A stretch of DNA of 36,573 nt from Rubrivivax sp. (GTDB lineage Bacteria; Pseudomonadota; Gammaproteobacteria; Burkholderiales; Burkholderiaceae_C): the NCBI GenBank assembly GCA_021298085.1, contig JAJTDE010000034.1, forward strand, positions 1-36,573, given 5' to 3'. Under the pieces are notes generated by a model that made no database searches, was not told the origin of the DNA, and saw nothing but the letters and a program-made list of their open reading frames with translations. Position 1 is the first letter of the stretch. Every line of letters starts with the position of its first letter. Positions 9,446 to 17,363 of the stretch are shown one piece after another. The position numbers and the translations under genes were made by a program.

Positions 9446-9587
9446 AAAGGTCTCCTGCAGCGTAGCGGGGTGCCCGAGCCCTTCTGGGTGACCGCAGGCG
9501 TGTGGTGATATCCCCGCGAATGTAGGATGGCCAGCTTACCCCCTTTTGACGCCCGCGCGACAGCGCGCATGCCCGACGGAGCACCGC

Positions 9588-9887
9588 ATGTACCTGGTAG
9601 CCATCGCGTGGATCTACGTGGTGCTGATGATGGCGCTGAGCGAAGCCATGTCCAGCCAGGGCACGGTGCTCGGCGCACTGTTTACCTTGCTGATCTACGG
9701 TGTGCTGCCGCTGGGCGTAGTGCTCTACATCATGGGCACACCGCTGCGCAGGCGGCGCATCCAGCGGCTGGAGTCGGAGGCCGCGGCGGCCTCGGGCCCA
9801 GCGGCCTCCGCCTCAGTCGCCACGCAGGCAGATGCCGGCGGCCATGCGCCCGGTGCGGCCGTCCCGCCGGTAGGAAAAGAAGGCTGA
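9588..9887 (+). CDS. Small membrane protein, hypothetical
   Basis: A 99-residue protein I do not recognise by function. It has two hydrophobic segments: about residues 3-18 (VAIAWIYVVLMMAL) and about 27-50 (VLGALFTLLIYGVLPLGVVLYIM). A basic stretch (RRRRIQR) and an Ala/Gly/Pro-rich soluble tail follow. Basic residues after the second helix suggest both ends are cytoplasmic. The ATG at 9588 is preceded by GGAG at 9578-9581; a TTG further upstream in frame would add an uncharged non-membrane leader and is less likely. It is divergent from phaC, with a 142-base gap, and its last 75 bases overlap tail-to-tail the end of the laccase-domain gene on the other strand, so both products depend on the same DNA there. 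Confidence 0.72.
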   Translation: MYLVAIAWIYVVLMMALSEAMSSQGTVLGALFTLLIYGVLPLGVVLYIMGTPLRRRRIQRLESEAAAASGPAASASVATQADAGGHAPGAAVPPVGKEG

Positions 9888-10643
9888 CGACTGCTCCACG
9901 GTGCACCAGAGCCCGCCATCCACCGCCTGGACACCGGCCGCCTGAAGACGGTCGCTGGCCAGGCCGGGCAGATCGCACAGCCAGGCCTGGCTGCCATCGG
10001 CACGACGGTGGCGCACCAAGCGGGTGTGCGCCGCCGCACCAAAGGCCTCGCGAACATCGTCGCCCACTTCAAACTGCCGCGGGCCGATGCAGGGCCCCAG
10101 CCAGGCGACCACCGCGGTGGTGCTCGCGCCGTCATTCGATGGCAGGGCGTCACCTGCCGATGGCGCGGCTGCCCGCAGCGCCGCCACCGTGGACTCCAAC
10201 ACCCCGGCGGCCAGGCCGCGCCAGCCGGCATGCGCGGCGGCCACGGCCTTGCCGTCAGCGCGCGCCAGCAGCACGGGCAGACAATCGGCCACCAGCACCA
10301 CGGCCGCCAGGCCGGGCTGGGTGCTGACGCAGGCGTCGGCTGGCGGCACCACCCCATGGGCACCAGGACCAGGGTGCAGCACCTCGGCGGCATCGGCGAC
10401 CCGCGCGCCATGCACCTGGTTCAGCCATGCGGCCCTGCCGCCCAGGGCCTGCTCAAACGCCGCCCGATGCGCCTGGACCACCGTGGCGTCGTCGCCGACA
10501 TGCAGGCCCAGGTTGAACGAGACATACGGGCCCTGCCCCTGGCCACCGCGGCGCGTGCTCATGCACGCACGAATGCCAGGCGGCCAGTGGCCCACGCTGA
10601 CGACAGCCTCGCTGCTGTCGAACAGGCCGGCCTCAGCCCGCAT
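9813..10643 (-). CDS. pgeF: Laccase-domain purine nucleoside phosphorylase/peptidoglycan editing factor (YfiH/PgeF family)
   Basis: 276 residues of the multicopper-oxidase-like YfiH/YlmD family, whose members act on purine nucleosides and have been linked to peptidoglycan precursor quality control. The zinc/active-site residues are present: H78 in LNQVHGARV, C121 in VADCLPVLL and H138 in AAAHAGWRG, followed by the conserved WLGPCIGPRQFEVGDDV. The start chosen is the ATG at 10643 (MRAEAGLF), which overlaps the last 11 bases of the upstream isomerase gene and suggests translational coupling. An in-frame ATG at 10700 would extend it further into that gene. The 3' end overlaps the convergent small membrane protein gene by 75 bases. 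The exact substrate is not visible from sequence. Confidence 0.9.
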   Translation of the reverse strand: MRAEAGLFDSSEAVVSVGHWPPGIRACMSTRRGGQGQGPYVSFNLGLHVGDDATVVQAHRAAFEQALGGRAAWLNQVHGARVADAAEVLHPGPGAHGVVPPADACVSTQPGLAAVVLVADCLPVLLARADGKAVAAAHAGWRGLAAGVLESTVAALRAAAPSAGDALPSNDGASTTAVVAWLGPCIGPRQFEVGDDVREAFGAAAHTRLVRHRRADGSQAWLCDLPGLASDRLQAAGVQAVDGGLWCTVEQSSAFFSYRRDGRTGRMAAGICLRGD

Positions 10644-11271
10644 CGGGGCAGGCTTCTGGGCGGGTGTCCTCGAAGGCCGGCAGGCGCATGCAGGCATCAA
10701 AGACCCGCATCACCTCCGGCACCTGGGACAGGTCGCAGTCGAAGCGGCGGGCGTTGAAGATCTGTGGCACCAGCACACAGTCGGCCAGCCCCGGGGTGTC
10801 GCCATGGCAGTAGGTGCCGGGCTGTTCCTTCAGGCGCGCTTCCACCACCGCCAGGCCTGACTCCACCCAGTGGCGGTACCAGGCATTCTTGGCGTCTTCC
10901 GTGGTGCCCAGCGGCCCCACCAGGTAACGCAGCACCCGCAGGTTGTTCAGCGGGTGGATCTCGCAGGCGATGTCCAGCGCCAGCGAGCGCACCCTGGCCC
11001 GCCCCAGCGGGTCAGCCGGCAGCAGCGCGGGCGTCGGGTGGGTCTCGTCCAGGTACTCGATGATGGCCAGGGACTGGCTGACCAGATGGTCGCCGTCGCG
11101 CAGAAGCGGCACCAGCCGCGCGGCGGCCATCGACGCAAAGGGCTCCTGCAGATGCTCGTTGCGTTGCAGGTGCACGCTGCGGTACGTGTAGGGCAGGCCC
11201 TTCAGCGCCAGCGCAATGCGTACCCGATAGGACGCGGACGACCTGAAGTAGTTGTACAGCTCCATGCTCAT
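10633..11271 (-). CDS. maiA: Maleylacetoacetate (or maleylpyruvate) isomerase, zeta-class GST
   Basis: A 212-residue glutathione S-transferase fold enzyme of the zeta class, which isomerises the cis ring-cleavage product of homogentisate or gentisate with glutathione as cofactor. The signature SSASYRVRIALALKGLPY near the N-terminus carries the catalytic serine region. QSLAIIEYLDE binds glutathione, and CEIHPLNNLRVL, GDTPGLADCVLVPQ and NARRF are typical of this class. It lies 15 bases after the hydrolase gene, which would take the next step of either pathway, so the pair forms a lower-pathway module. Whether the substrate is maleylacetoacetate (tyrosine/homogentisate) or maleylpyruvate (gentisate, NagL-like) cannot be settled here, because no ring-cleaving dioxygenase is in the window. 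Confidence 0.88.
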   Translation of the reverse strand: MSMELYNYFRSSASYRVRIALALKGLPYTYRSVHLQRNEHLQEPFASMAAARLVPLLRDGDHLVSQSLAIIEYLDETHPTPALLPADPLGRARVRSLALDIACEIHPLNNLRVLRYLVGPLGTTEDAKNAWYRHWVESGLAVVEARLKEQPGTYCHGDTPGLADCVLVPQIFNARRFDCDLSQVPEVMRVFDACMRLPAFEDTRPEACPDAG

Positions 11272-11286
11272 GGTCTGCCGCCCGCC

Positions 11287-11979
11287 TCAGCGAACGCCCA
11301 CGCGCAGCGTCCCCAGGCCGTCCACCGTGGCCTCCATCAGGTCACCGCGCACCACCGCGGCCACCCCAGCCGGGGTGCCGGTGTAGATCAGGTCGCCGGG
11401 CTGCAGCGCCCAGGCCTTGCTCAGGTGCTCGATGGTTTCGCTGACGTTCCAGATCAGCTGCGAGAGATCGGCCGTCTGGCGCACCGCGCCGTTGACCTTG
11501 AGCTCGATGCGGCCGCTGGTGAGTTCGCCCACACGCGCCTTGGGGTGGATCGGGCCGATGGGTGCCGATTCGTCGAAGGCCTTGCCGATGCACCAGGGCC
11601 GGCCCTGCTTCTTCATGTCGCCCTGCAGGTCACGGCGTGTCATGTCCAGGCCGATGGCGTAGCCATAGATGTGGGCTGCGGCATCGGCAGCGGCAATGTC
11701 GCGCCCGCCTTGGCCGATGGCCACCACCAGCTCCACCTCGTGGTGCAGGTTCTGCGTCAGGCTGGGGTACGGCATGCTGCCCGTCTCACCGTCGGCCACC
11801 GCCACCACTGCGTCGGCAGGCTTCAGGAAGAAGAACGGCGGTTCACGCCCAGTGAAGCCCATTTCCTGGGCGTGTTCGACATAGTTGCGCCCGACGCAGT
11901 AGACGCGGCGGACGGGGAACTGGCCGCCACCGTCAACAGGTACCAGGACGGGTGGCGCAGCAGGGATGACGAGGTTCAT
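11287..11979 (-). CDS. Fumarylacetoacetate hydrolase family protein (possibly fumarylpyruvate hydrolase)
   Basis: A 230-residue FAH-family C-C hydrolase. Visible motifs are VYCVGRNYVEHAQEMG and PPFFFLKPADAVV near the N-terminus, then LHHEVELVVAIG with the metal-binding acidic residues, YGYAIGLDMTRRDLQ, KAFDESAPIGP and the C-terminal GDLIYTGTPAGVA. The compact size and PPFFFLKPADAVV resemble NagK-type fumarylpyruvate hydrolases and YcgM proteins more than the 420-residue eukaryotic-type FahA. Start is the ATG at 11979 (MNLVIPAAP); an upstream in-frame start at 12033 would add an unconserved proline-rich leader. It is the first gene of a tight minus-strand unit with the isomerase and PgeF genes, divergent from the Nudix gene. 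Confidence 0.88.
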   Translation of the reverse strand: MNLVIPAAPPVLVPVDGGGQFPVRRVYCVGRNYVEHAQEMGFTGREPPFFFLKPADAVVAVADGETGSMPYPSLTQNLHHEVELVVAIGQGGRDIAAADAAAHIYGYAIGLDMTRRDLQGDMKKQGRPWCIGKAFDESAPIGPIHPKARVGELTSGRIELKVNGAVRQTADLSQLIWNVSETIEHLSKAWALQPGDLIYTGTPAGVAAVVRGDLMEATVDGLGTLRVGVR

Positions 11980-12112
11980 GGCATTCGGGCCCGGATAAGG
12001 GGGTGTTTGCGGCGTGGGTTGCAGTCTGGGCAATGTTCGCAGGGCGACACACCCAGAAGGTCATCATGCCATGGCCTCAGGCGGGCCTGCGGTGCCCCGA
12101 TACACTGAAGCC

Positions 12113-12658
12113 ATGCTGCTTGCTTCCCGCATCCGCCACTGCCGTCGCTGCGGTACGGCCATCGAGCGGCGCACCCCACCCGACGACAACCGCGAACGCG
12201 CGGTCTGCCCCGCCTGCGGCGAGATCCACTACGAAAACCCGCTCAACGTGGTCGGTACGGTGCCCGTCTGGGGCGAGCAGGTGCTGCTGTGCCGCCGCGC
12301 CATCGAACCCCGCCACGGCTTCTGGACGCTGCCGGCCGGCTTCATGGAACTGGGTGAGTCCACGGCCCAGGGCGCCGCCCGGGAAACCGACGAGGAAGCC
12401 GGCGCGCGCATCGAACTGCAAGGCCTGTTCACGGTACTGAACGTGGTGCGGGTAGGCCAGGTGCACCTGTTCTACCGCGCACGCCTGCTCGACACCGACT
12501 TCGCCCCTGGCAGCGAAACCCTCGAAGCCCGCCTGTTCCACGAGCACGAGGTGCCCTGGGATGAGCTGGCCTTCAGGACGGTGCGCCAGACGCTGGAGCA
12601 CTTCTTCGACGACCGCCGGCGCGGGCAGTTCGGCATCCACTGCGGCGACATCGCCTGA
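12113..12658 (+). CDS. Nudix hydrolase with N-terminal zinc ribbon
   Basis: A 181-residue protein that should hydrolyse a nucleoside diphosphate linked to another moiety; the substrate is unknown. Four cysteines, C10/C13 (RHCRRCG) and C32/C35 (VCPACG), form a zinc-ribbon like that of NudC-type NADH pyrophosphatases, but the protein is shorter than NudC. The Nudix box from G76 (GFMELGESTAQGAARE then TDEEAGA) matches GX5EX7REUXEEXGU exactly. The start at 12113 is preferred because the zinc ribbon begins nine residues later; ATG at 12071 is an alternative. A -10-like TACACT (12101-12106) ends seven bases before this ATG and there is no Shine-Dalgarno sequence, which would suit a leaderless message. 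Confidence 0.88.
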   Translation: MLLASRIRHCRRCGTAIERRTPPDDNRERAVCPACGEIHYENPLNVVGTVPVWGEQVLLCRRAIEPRHGFWTLPAGFMELGESTAQGAARETDEEAGARIELQGLFTVLNVVRVGQVHLFYRARLLDTDFAPGSETLEARLFHEHEVPWDELAFRTVRQTLEHFFDDRRRGQFGIHCGDIA

Positions 12659-12679
12659 GCGGCGTCGCCAGCGGGCTCG

Positions 12680-14644
12680 TCAGCGCGATGCCGTGACGGC
12701 CGGCCCCGTGGCCCCGTCAAAGCCGATGGACCACAGCACGCGCAGGTCCTGCAGGTCATCCACCCCTTCGGCATAGAGCGACACCCCCATCGCGCGGGCC
12801 GTCACCACCAATTGGCGCGCAAAGTCGGCCAGCGCCGCGTCGTTGGCCAGGCCCCGGATGTAGCGGCTGTCCACCTTCAGGTAATCGACGCCATAACTGC
12901 GCGCGTCGGCCAGCGCCTCCAGCGCACGCCCGGTGTTGTCGATGCCCAGCCGCACGCCCAGCGGACGCCAGCGCTCGGCGGCATCACGCCAACGCCGCCA
13001 ATGGGCCGTCGCCGATTCATCCACCTCGATCGACAGCTTGCCGGCGGCCTGCGGCACGGCGGCCAGGCGGCGCTCGAACTCACGAACAAATCCGGAATCG
13101 GCCAGCGCGGCGGCCGACACATGGATGCTGCGGGGGCGGCCGTCCTGGGCGATGGCCGCCAGCGCCAGGCGCGCCGCCGCCAGGTCGACCTGGTCCATCA
13201 GCTGGCCGCGCCAGGCCATGGGCAACCAGCGCTCGGCGCGGACAAATGGGCCGTCGCTGTGCAGCTGCACGCGCAGCGGGCATTCCAGGTGCGCGATGCG
13301 CCCGTCGTTGAGCACCACCGGGAACTCGGCAATCTGCGTCTGGCCGGCGGCCAGTGCGCGCATCAGGCGCGAGCGCCACTCGCTCTCGCCAATGCCCTCG
13401 CCTTCGGCCAGGTCCAGCACCTGCACCACCGGTGGCACCTGCAGCTCACTGCGGGCCAAGGCCTCGTCGGCACGGGCCAAGGCATCCGATGAGCCGTCGG
13501 CCTGGAGGCCGTCCACGCCGCCGATGCACACCCGCGCACTGGGCTCGATGACCGCCAGGACGGTGGTCAGGGCCTCGCGCAAGGCATTCGCGGTTTCGCG
13601 GGCCATGCCGTTGGCCGGCAGGTACAGCGCCACATCGCGGCCATTCAGGCGGCCCGCAAATGAGCCCTCCACCCGAGAGGGATAGGTCTGCATGACCTCG
13701 CCAATGGCGGCCAGCAGCCTGTCCACCACCGCATGGCCGAGCTTCGAGTTGAGCGTCTCGATATCGCTGAGCCGCACCATCAGCAGGCCGCCACGGCGCG
13801 GGCTCTCGTCAGCCGCCAGGCCGCCGTGTGCGGCACCGGCCACCCCGGCTTCGGCAGGCTCTGGCACCGAGGCGTCCAGCACCTGCTCCAGGCGGACCAG
13901 GAAGTGCCGGCGGTTGGCCAGGCCGGTGAGCGAATCGGTCTGCACCTGGCGCTGCAGGGCTGCCAGCTGGGCGGCATGCTCGTCAAACAGTGCGTGCATG
14001 CGGCGAACCATCGAGTTCATGCCCGAGGTCAGTCGCTGCAATTCCGCCGTGCGCGGCTCCGGGATCTCCTCAAAGCGCCCGGCTTCCAGCGCCTGGGCCT
14101 GCGCCAGCACCTTGTTCAGGCCCTGGCGCCAGCGCTGCACCGCGGCCAGCACCACGGCCAGGGTGGCCAGGCCCATCAGCGCCAGCCAGGCGGCACTGCG
14201 CACCAGCGAGTTCCACAGGGCGTCGTAGGCCCAGGCCGAGTGGCTTTCGATCTCCACCTTGCCCAGGGACTTCCAGCCGTCGGTGACGATGGCCACACCG
14301 GCCTTGGCCTCCATGGGCAGCCAGCGCGCCACCCAGGCGGGCGCCGTGCCGGTGCGGTGGGGCGACTCCCGTTCGAACAGGGCCTGGTTGCCATCCAGCA
14401 CCAGGCGAATGCGGCGGTAGTGACCGGTGTCGAACTGTGCCGCCAACACCAGTTCCAGCAGGGCCTTGTCGCCCTTCTGCTGGCTCAGGGCGAGCGCGAG
14501 CATCGACGCCGCGTCGGCATTGCGCACCTGCCACTGTTCCTCCAGGGCGGTGCGGGTGTTGTAGACGCTGACGCCAATGCTCCCCGCCATGGAGAGCACC
14601 ACCGCTGCCAGGACGATCAGCGCCATCTGGCGGATCATCGACAT
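12680..14644 (-). CDS. lapD: LapD-like c-di-GMP receptor with degenerate GGDEF and EAL domains
   Basis: 654-residue inner-membrane receptor that, when bound to c-di-GMP, is expected to sequester the protease LapG through its periplasmic domain. Order: membrane segment about 6-26, a LapD/MoxY-type periplasmic domain about 27-145 (FDTGHYRRIRLV, PAWVARWLPMEA), second membrane segment about 146-169, HAMP, GGDEF-like about 245-410 and EAL-like about 425-650. The GGDEF signature is NGRDVALYLP, and the EAL motif is replaced in VRAERWLPMAW, with LGIDNTGR in place of DDFGTG, so neither synthesis nor hydrolysis is expected; this matches known LapD proteins. Start ATG 14644 has a strong AGGAGGAG ribosome site; longer in-frame starts run into lapG. 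It follows lapG by 19 bases. Confidence 0.9.
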   Translation of the reverse strand: MSMIRQMALIVLAAVVLSMAGSIGVSVYNTRTALEEQWQVRNADAASMLALALSQQKGDKALLELVLAAQFDTGHYRRIRLVLDGNQALFERESPHRTGTAPAWVARWLPMEAKAGVAIVTDGWKSLGKVEIESHSAWAYDALWNSLVRSAAWLALMGLATLAVVLAAVQRWRQGLNKVLAQAQALEAGRFEEIPEPRTAELQRLTSGMNSMVRRMHALFDEHAAQLAALQRQVQTDSLTGLANRRHFLVRLEQVLDASVPEPAEAGVAGAAHGGLAADESPRRGGLLMVRLSDIETLNSKLGHAVVDRLLAAIGEVMQTYPSRVEGSFAGRLNGRDVALYLPANGMARETANALREALTTVLAVIEPSARVCIGGVDGLQADGSSDALARADEALARSELQVPPVVQVLDLAEGEGIGESEWRSRLMRALAAGQTQIAEFPVVLNDGRIAHLECPLRVQLHSDGPFVRAERWLPMAWRGQLMDQVDLAAARLALAAIAQDGRPRSIHVSAAALADSGFVREFERRLAAVPQAAGKLSIEVDESATAHWRRWRDAAERWRPLGVRLGIDNTGRALEALADARSYGVDYLKVDSRYIRGLANDAALADFARQLVVTARAMGVSLYAEGVDDLQDLRVLWSIGFDGATGPAVTASR

Positions 14645-14663
14645 GCCAACTCCTCCTGCTCGC

Positions 14664-15392
14664 TCATTCGAATCCCTCTGCTCGGGCTCGCTGCAGCACA
14701 TCGCGCCAGCGTGAGACCCGCGCCTGGGGATCACCCGCGCTCTGTGGGCCCGCACCGTTCCACAAGCCGTCGCGGTTGAAACTGAACACCGGCGTCAGAT
14801 CCGGCCGTCGCGACGCCGGGCGGATGTCCGGCACCAGGTTGTCCAGGATCAGCGGCTCGGCCGTGGGCTCTGAATAGTAGGCCAGGACCATGTGGGCCTG
14901 GGATTCCGCAGGGCGCCCCGGCCCCATCGGCATCTGGGCCCGCACGTAGACCAGGCGCAGCCGCGTTGACGTCACGCCGGCCGACAACAGCGTGAAGTAT
15001 TTGCCAATAGCGTAGTCTTCACAGTCGCCCAGGCCCTTTGACAAGGTTTCCAAAGGTGTCGCCCAGTGGTCGTCCTGGCCCCACACCGCCTGGTCATTGG
15101 AGAAGCTGACCTGCCGGTTGAAGAAGCGGTTGATGTTCTCCAGGCGCCCGGGGTCATCGAGGGTGCCTGAACGGGCCAGCACATCGCGCAGCTCGCCCGC
15201 CATGCGCTCGGCGCGTGGGCCCAGGGCCACGGCCGCCTGCTGCAGCCGCACGGTGTCCAGTGCCCTGGCGCTGGGCTCCAGCGTCAGGCACAGCACCATG
15301 ACCGCAGCCGCCACGGCTGTTCGCCATGGCCGGTACGCGGTGCGCACAGGGGTGTGACGCACCGGCGCTGCACGCAGAACAGGGCCCGACAT
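14664..15392 (-). CDS. lapG: LapG-type periplasmic cysteine protease (transglutaminase-like)
   Basis: A 242-residue secreted protease. In the known Lap system it cleaves the N-terminal retention module of a giant surface adhesin, releasing cells from biofilm when c-di-GMP is low. A hydrophobic signal-like segment (about 25-37, AVAAAVMVLCLTL) ends near ARA-LDT. The catalytic triad is clear: C124 in GLGDCEDYAIGKY, H167 in AHMVLAYY and D184 in ILDNLV. The calcium-binding region WGQDDHWATPLET is present. Start at ATG 15392 is tentative because the N-terminal 20 residues are not hydrophobic; a GTG fifteen codons in (MSG..PVRTAYRPW) would give a shorter signal peptide. Adjacent lapD supports the call. 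The adhesin and its type I secretion genes are not in the window. Confidence 0.9.
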   Translation of the reverse strand: MSGPVLRAAPVRHTPVRTAYRPWRTAVAAAVMVLCLTLEPSARALDTVRLQQAAVALGPRAERMAGELRDVLARSGTLDDPGRLENINRFFNRQVSFSNDQAVWGQDDHWATPLETLSKGLGDCEDYAIGKYFTLLSAGVTSTRLRLVYVRAQMPMGPGRPAESQAHMVLAYYSEPTAEPLILDNLVPDIRPASRRPDLTPVFSFNRDGLWNGAGPQSAGDPQARVSRWRDVLQRARAEGFE

Positions 15393-15438
15393 GGGCCATC
15401 TGATCGGAGCGCGGCCGGGCTACTTGAGAAATGCGGGT

Positions 15439-15460
15439 GTTTTTGCGGTCAGTTTTTGCG
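15439..15460. repeat. Direct repeat GTTTTTGCG upstream of lapG
   Basis: Two copies of GTTTTTGCG start at 15439 and 15452, 13 bases apart, in the 101-base gap between the lpdA stop and the lapG start. This is the only AT-rich patch there. It may be a regulator site or promoter element for lapG-lapD, or read-through sequence from lpdA. No named motif matches. Confidence 0.35.
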
Positions 15461-15493
15461 ATACCGGCGGCTGGCTGCAGCGTTCAGCGCACT

Positions 15494-17347
15494 TCAGCGG
15501 CGTGCCGGTGGTAAGTCAGTGCAGCTGCCGTGGGCCACTTCGGCCGCCATGCCGATGCTCTCGCCCAACGTGGGGTGCGGGTGGATGGTCTTGCCGATGT
15601 CCACCGCGTCGGCGCCCATCTCGATGGCCAGCGCCACCTCGCCGATCATGTCTCCGGCATGGGTCCCGACAATCCCGCCGCCCAGGATACGGCCATGGCC
15701 ATGCGCCTCCTCGCTGTCGTCGAACAGCAGCTTGGTGAAGCCTTCATCGCGCCCATTGGCGATGGCCCGTCCGGAGGCCGTCCAGGGGAACAGCCCCTTC
15801 TTGACCTTGATGCCCTGGGCCTTGGCCTGGTCTTCGGTCAGGCCCACCCAGGCGATCTCAGGGTCGGTGTAAGCCACGCTCGGGATGACACGGGCGTTGA
15901 AGGCCGCACTGGCCAGGGCCTTGTCGCCCTTCAGTTCGCCGGCCGCCACTTCGGCCGCCACATGGGCTTCATGCACCGCCTTGTGCGCCAGCATCGGCTG
16001 GCCCACGATGTCGCCGATGGCAAAGATGTGCGGCACGTTGGTGCGCATCTGGATGTCCACCGGGATGAAGCCGCGGTCGGTCACGGCCACGCCCGCCTGC
16101 TCCGCGCCGATCTTCTTGCCGTTCGGGCTGCGGCCCACCGCCTGCAGCACCAGGTCATAGGTCTGCGGCGGCGGTGCGTTCTCGCCCTCGAAGCTGACTT
16201 CGATGCCAGCTTCGGTGGCCCGCGCCGCCACCGTCTTGGTCTTCAGCATCACGTGGTCGAAGCGGTGCGCATTCATCTTCTGCCAGACCTTGACCAGGTC
16301 ACGGTCGGCGCCCTGCATCAGGCCATCCATCATCTCGACCACATCCAGGCGGGCGCCCAGGCTGCTGTATACCGTGCCCATCTCCAGACCGATGATGCCG
16401 CCGCCGAGGATCAGCATGCGCTTCGGCACGGACGCCAGCCCCAGTGCGCCGGTGCTGTCCACCACCCGCGGATCGTCGGGCATGAAGGGCAGGCGCACGG
16501 CCTGGCTGCCGGCGGCGATGATGCAGCGCTGGAAGGCAATCACCTGCGACTCGCCGGTCTTTTCCTGCGCGCTGCCGGCGGTGAGTTCCACCTTCACGTG
16601 CTGGGGGCCGGCAAAGCTGCCGTAACCCCGCACCACCGTGACCTTGCGCATCTTGGCCATGGCCGCCAGGCCGCCGGTCAGCTTGCCAATGACCTTTTCC
16701 TTGTGCCCGCGCAGCTTGTCGATGTCCAGCGCTGGGGCGCCGAAGGACACGCCGAGCTCGGCCATGTGGCTGACCTCGTCCATCACGGCGGCCACGTGCA
16801 GCAGCGCCTTGCTGGGGATGCAGCCCACATTCAGGCAGACACCACCCAGCGTGGCATAACGCTCCACCAGCACCACCTTCAGGCCGAGGTCAGCGGCGCG
16901 GAAGGCGGCCGAATAGCCGCCGGGGCCGGCGCCCAGCACCAGCAGGTCGCAGCTCAGATCGGCCTGGCCGGTGTAGGCCGGGGCGGCGGACGCCGCTGGC
17001 ATGGCCGGTGCGGCTGCGGCCGCGGGAGCAGTGGCGGGCGAAGCCGCCGCGGGCGCTGGCGCAGGTGCTGCCGATACCGCCGCCGGTGCAGCAGCGGCTG
17101 GCTGCGCGCCCTCGGCTTCCAGCATCAGCAGCAGGCTGCCTTCGTTGACCTTGTCGCCCAGCGCCACCTTGAGCTCGCGCACGACACCGGCGGTCGACGA
17201 CGGGATCTCCATCGACGCCTTGTCGCTCTCCACGGTGATCAGGCTCTGGTCCACCTTGATGGTGTCACCCGGCTTGACCAGCAGTTCAATGACCGTCACA
17301 TCCTTGAAATCACCGATGTCCGGAACCTTCACTTCGACGAGTGCCAT
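15494..17347 (-). CDS. lpdA: Dihydrolipoyl dehydrogenase (E3) of pyruvate dehydrogenase, with N-terminal lipoyl domain
   Basis: E3 reoxidises dihydrolipoyl groups of the E2 core and passes electrons to NAD+. The 617-residue protein starts with a lipoyl domain (about 1-78; lipoyl lysine K43 in [11 protein letters not shown]), then an Ala/Pro hinge (about 80-120). The flavoprotein follows, with FAD motif [15 protein letters not shown], redox disulfide [13 protein letters not shown], second nucleotide fold [13 protein letters not shown], and the catalytic His of [10 protein letters not shown] at the C-terminus. E3 proteins with their own lipoyl domain are typical of betaproteobacterial pyruvate dehydrogenase. 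The ATG at 17347 is chosen for its upstream GAAGGTGAG; a GTG at 17356 is also in frame. Last gene of the aceE-aceF-bph-lpdA unit, 16 bases after bph. Confidence 0.96.
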   Translation of the reverse strand: MALVEVKVPDIGDFKDVTVIELLVKPGDTIKVDQSLITVESDKASMEIPSSTAGVVRELKVALGDKVNEGSLLLMLEAEGAQPAAAAPAAVSAAPAPAPAAASPATAPAAAAAPAMPAASAAPAYTGQADLSCDLLVLGAGPGGYSAAFRAADLGLKVVLVERYATLGGVCLNVGCIPSKALLHVAAVMDEVSHMAELGVSFGAPALDIDKLRGHKEKVIGKLTGGLAAMAKMRKVTVVRGYGSFAGPQHVKVELTAGSAQEKTGESQVIAFQRCIIAAGSQAVRLPFMPDDPRVVDSTGALGLASVPKRMLILGGGIIGLEMGTVYSSLGARLDVVEMMDGLMQGADRDLVKVWQKMNAHRFDHVMLKTKTVAARATEAGIEVSFEGENAPPPQTYDLVLQAVGRSPNGKKIGAEQAGVAVTDRGFIPVDIQMRTNVPHIFAIGDIVGQPMLAHKAVHEAHVAAEVAAGELKGDKALASAAFNARVIPSVAYTDPEIAWVGLTEDQAKAQGIKVKKGLFPWTASGRAIANGRDEGFTKLLFDDSEEAHGHGRILGGGIVGTHAGDMIGEVALAIEMGADAVDIGKTIHPHPTLGESIGMAAEVAHGSCTDLPPARR

Positions 17348-17363
17348 CGCGCTCACCTTCTTC

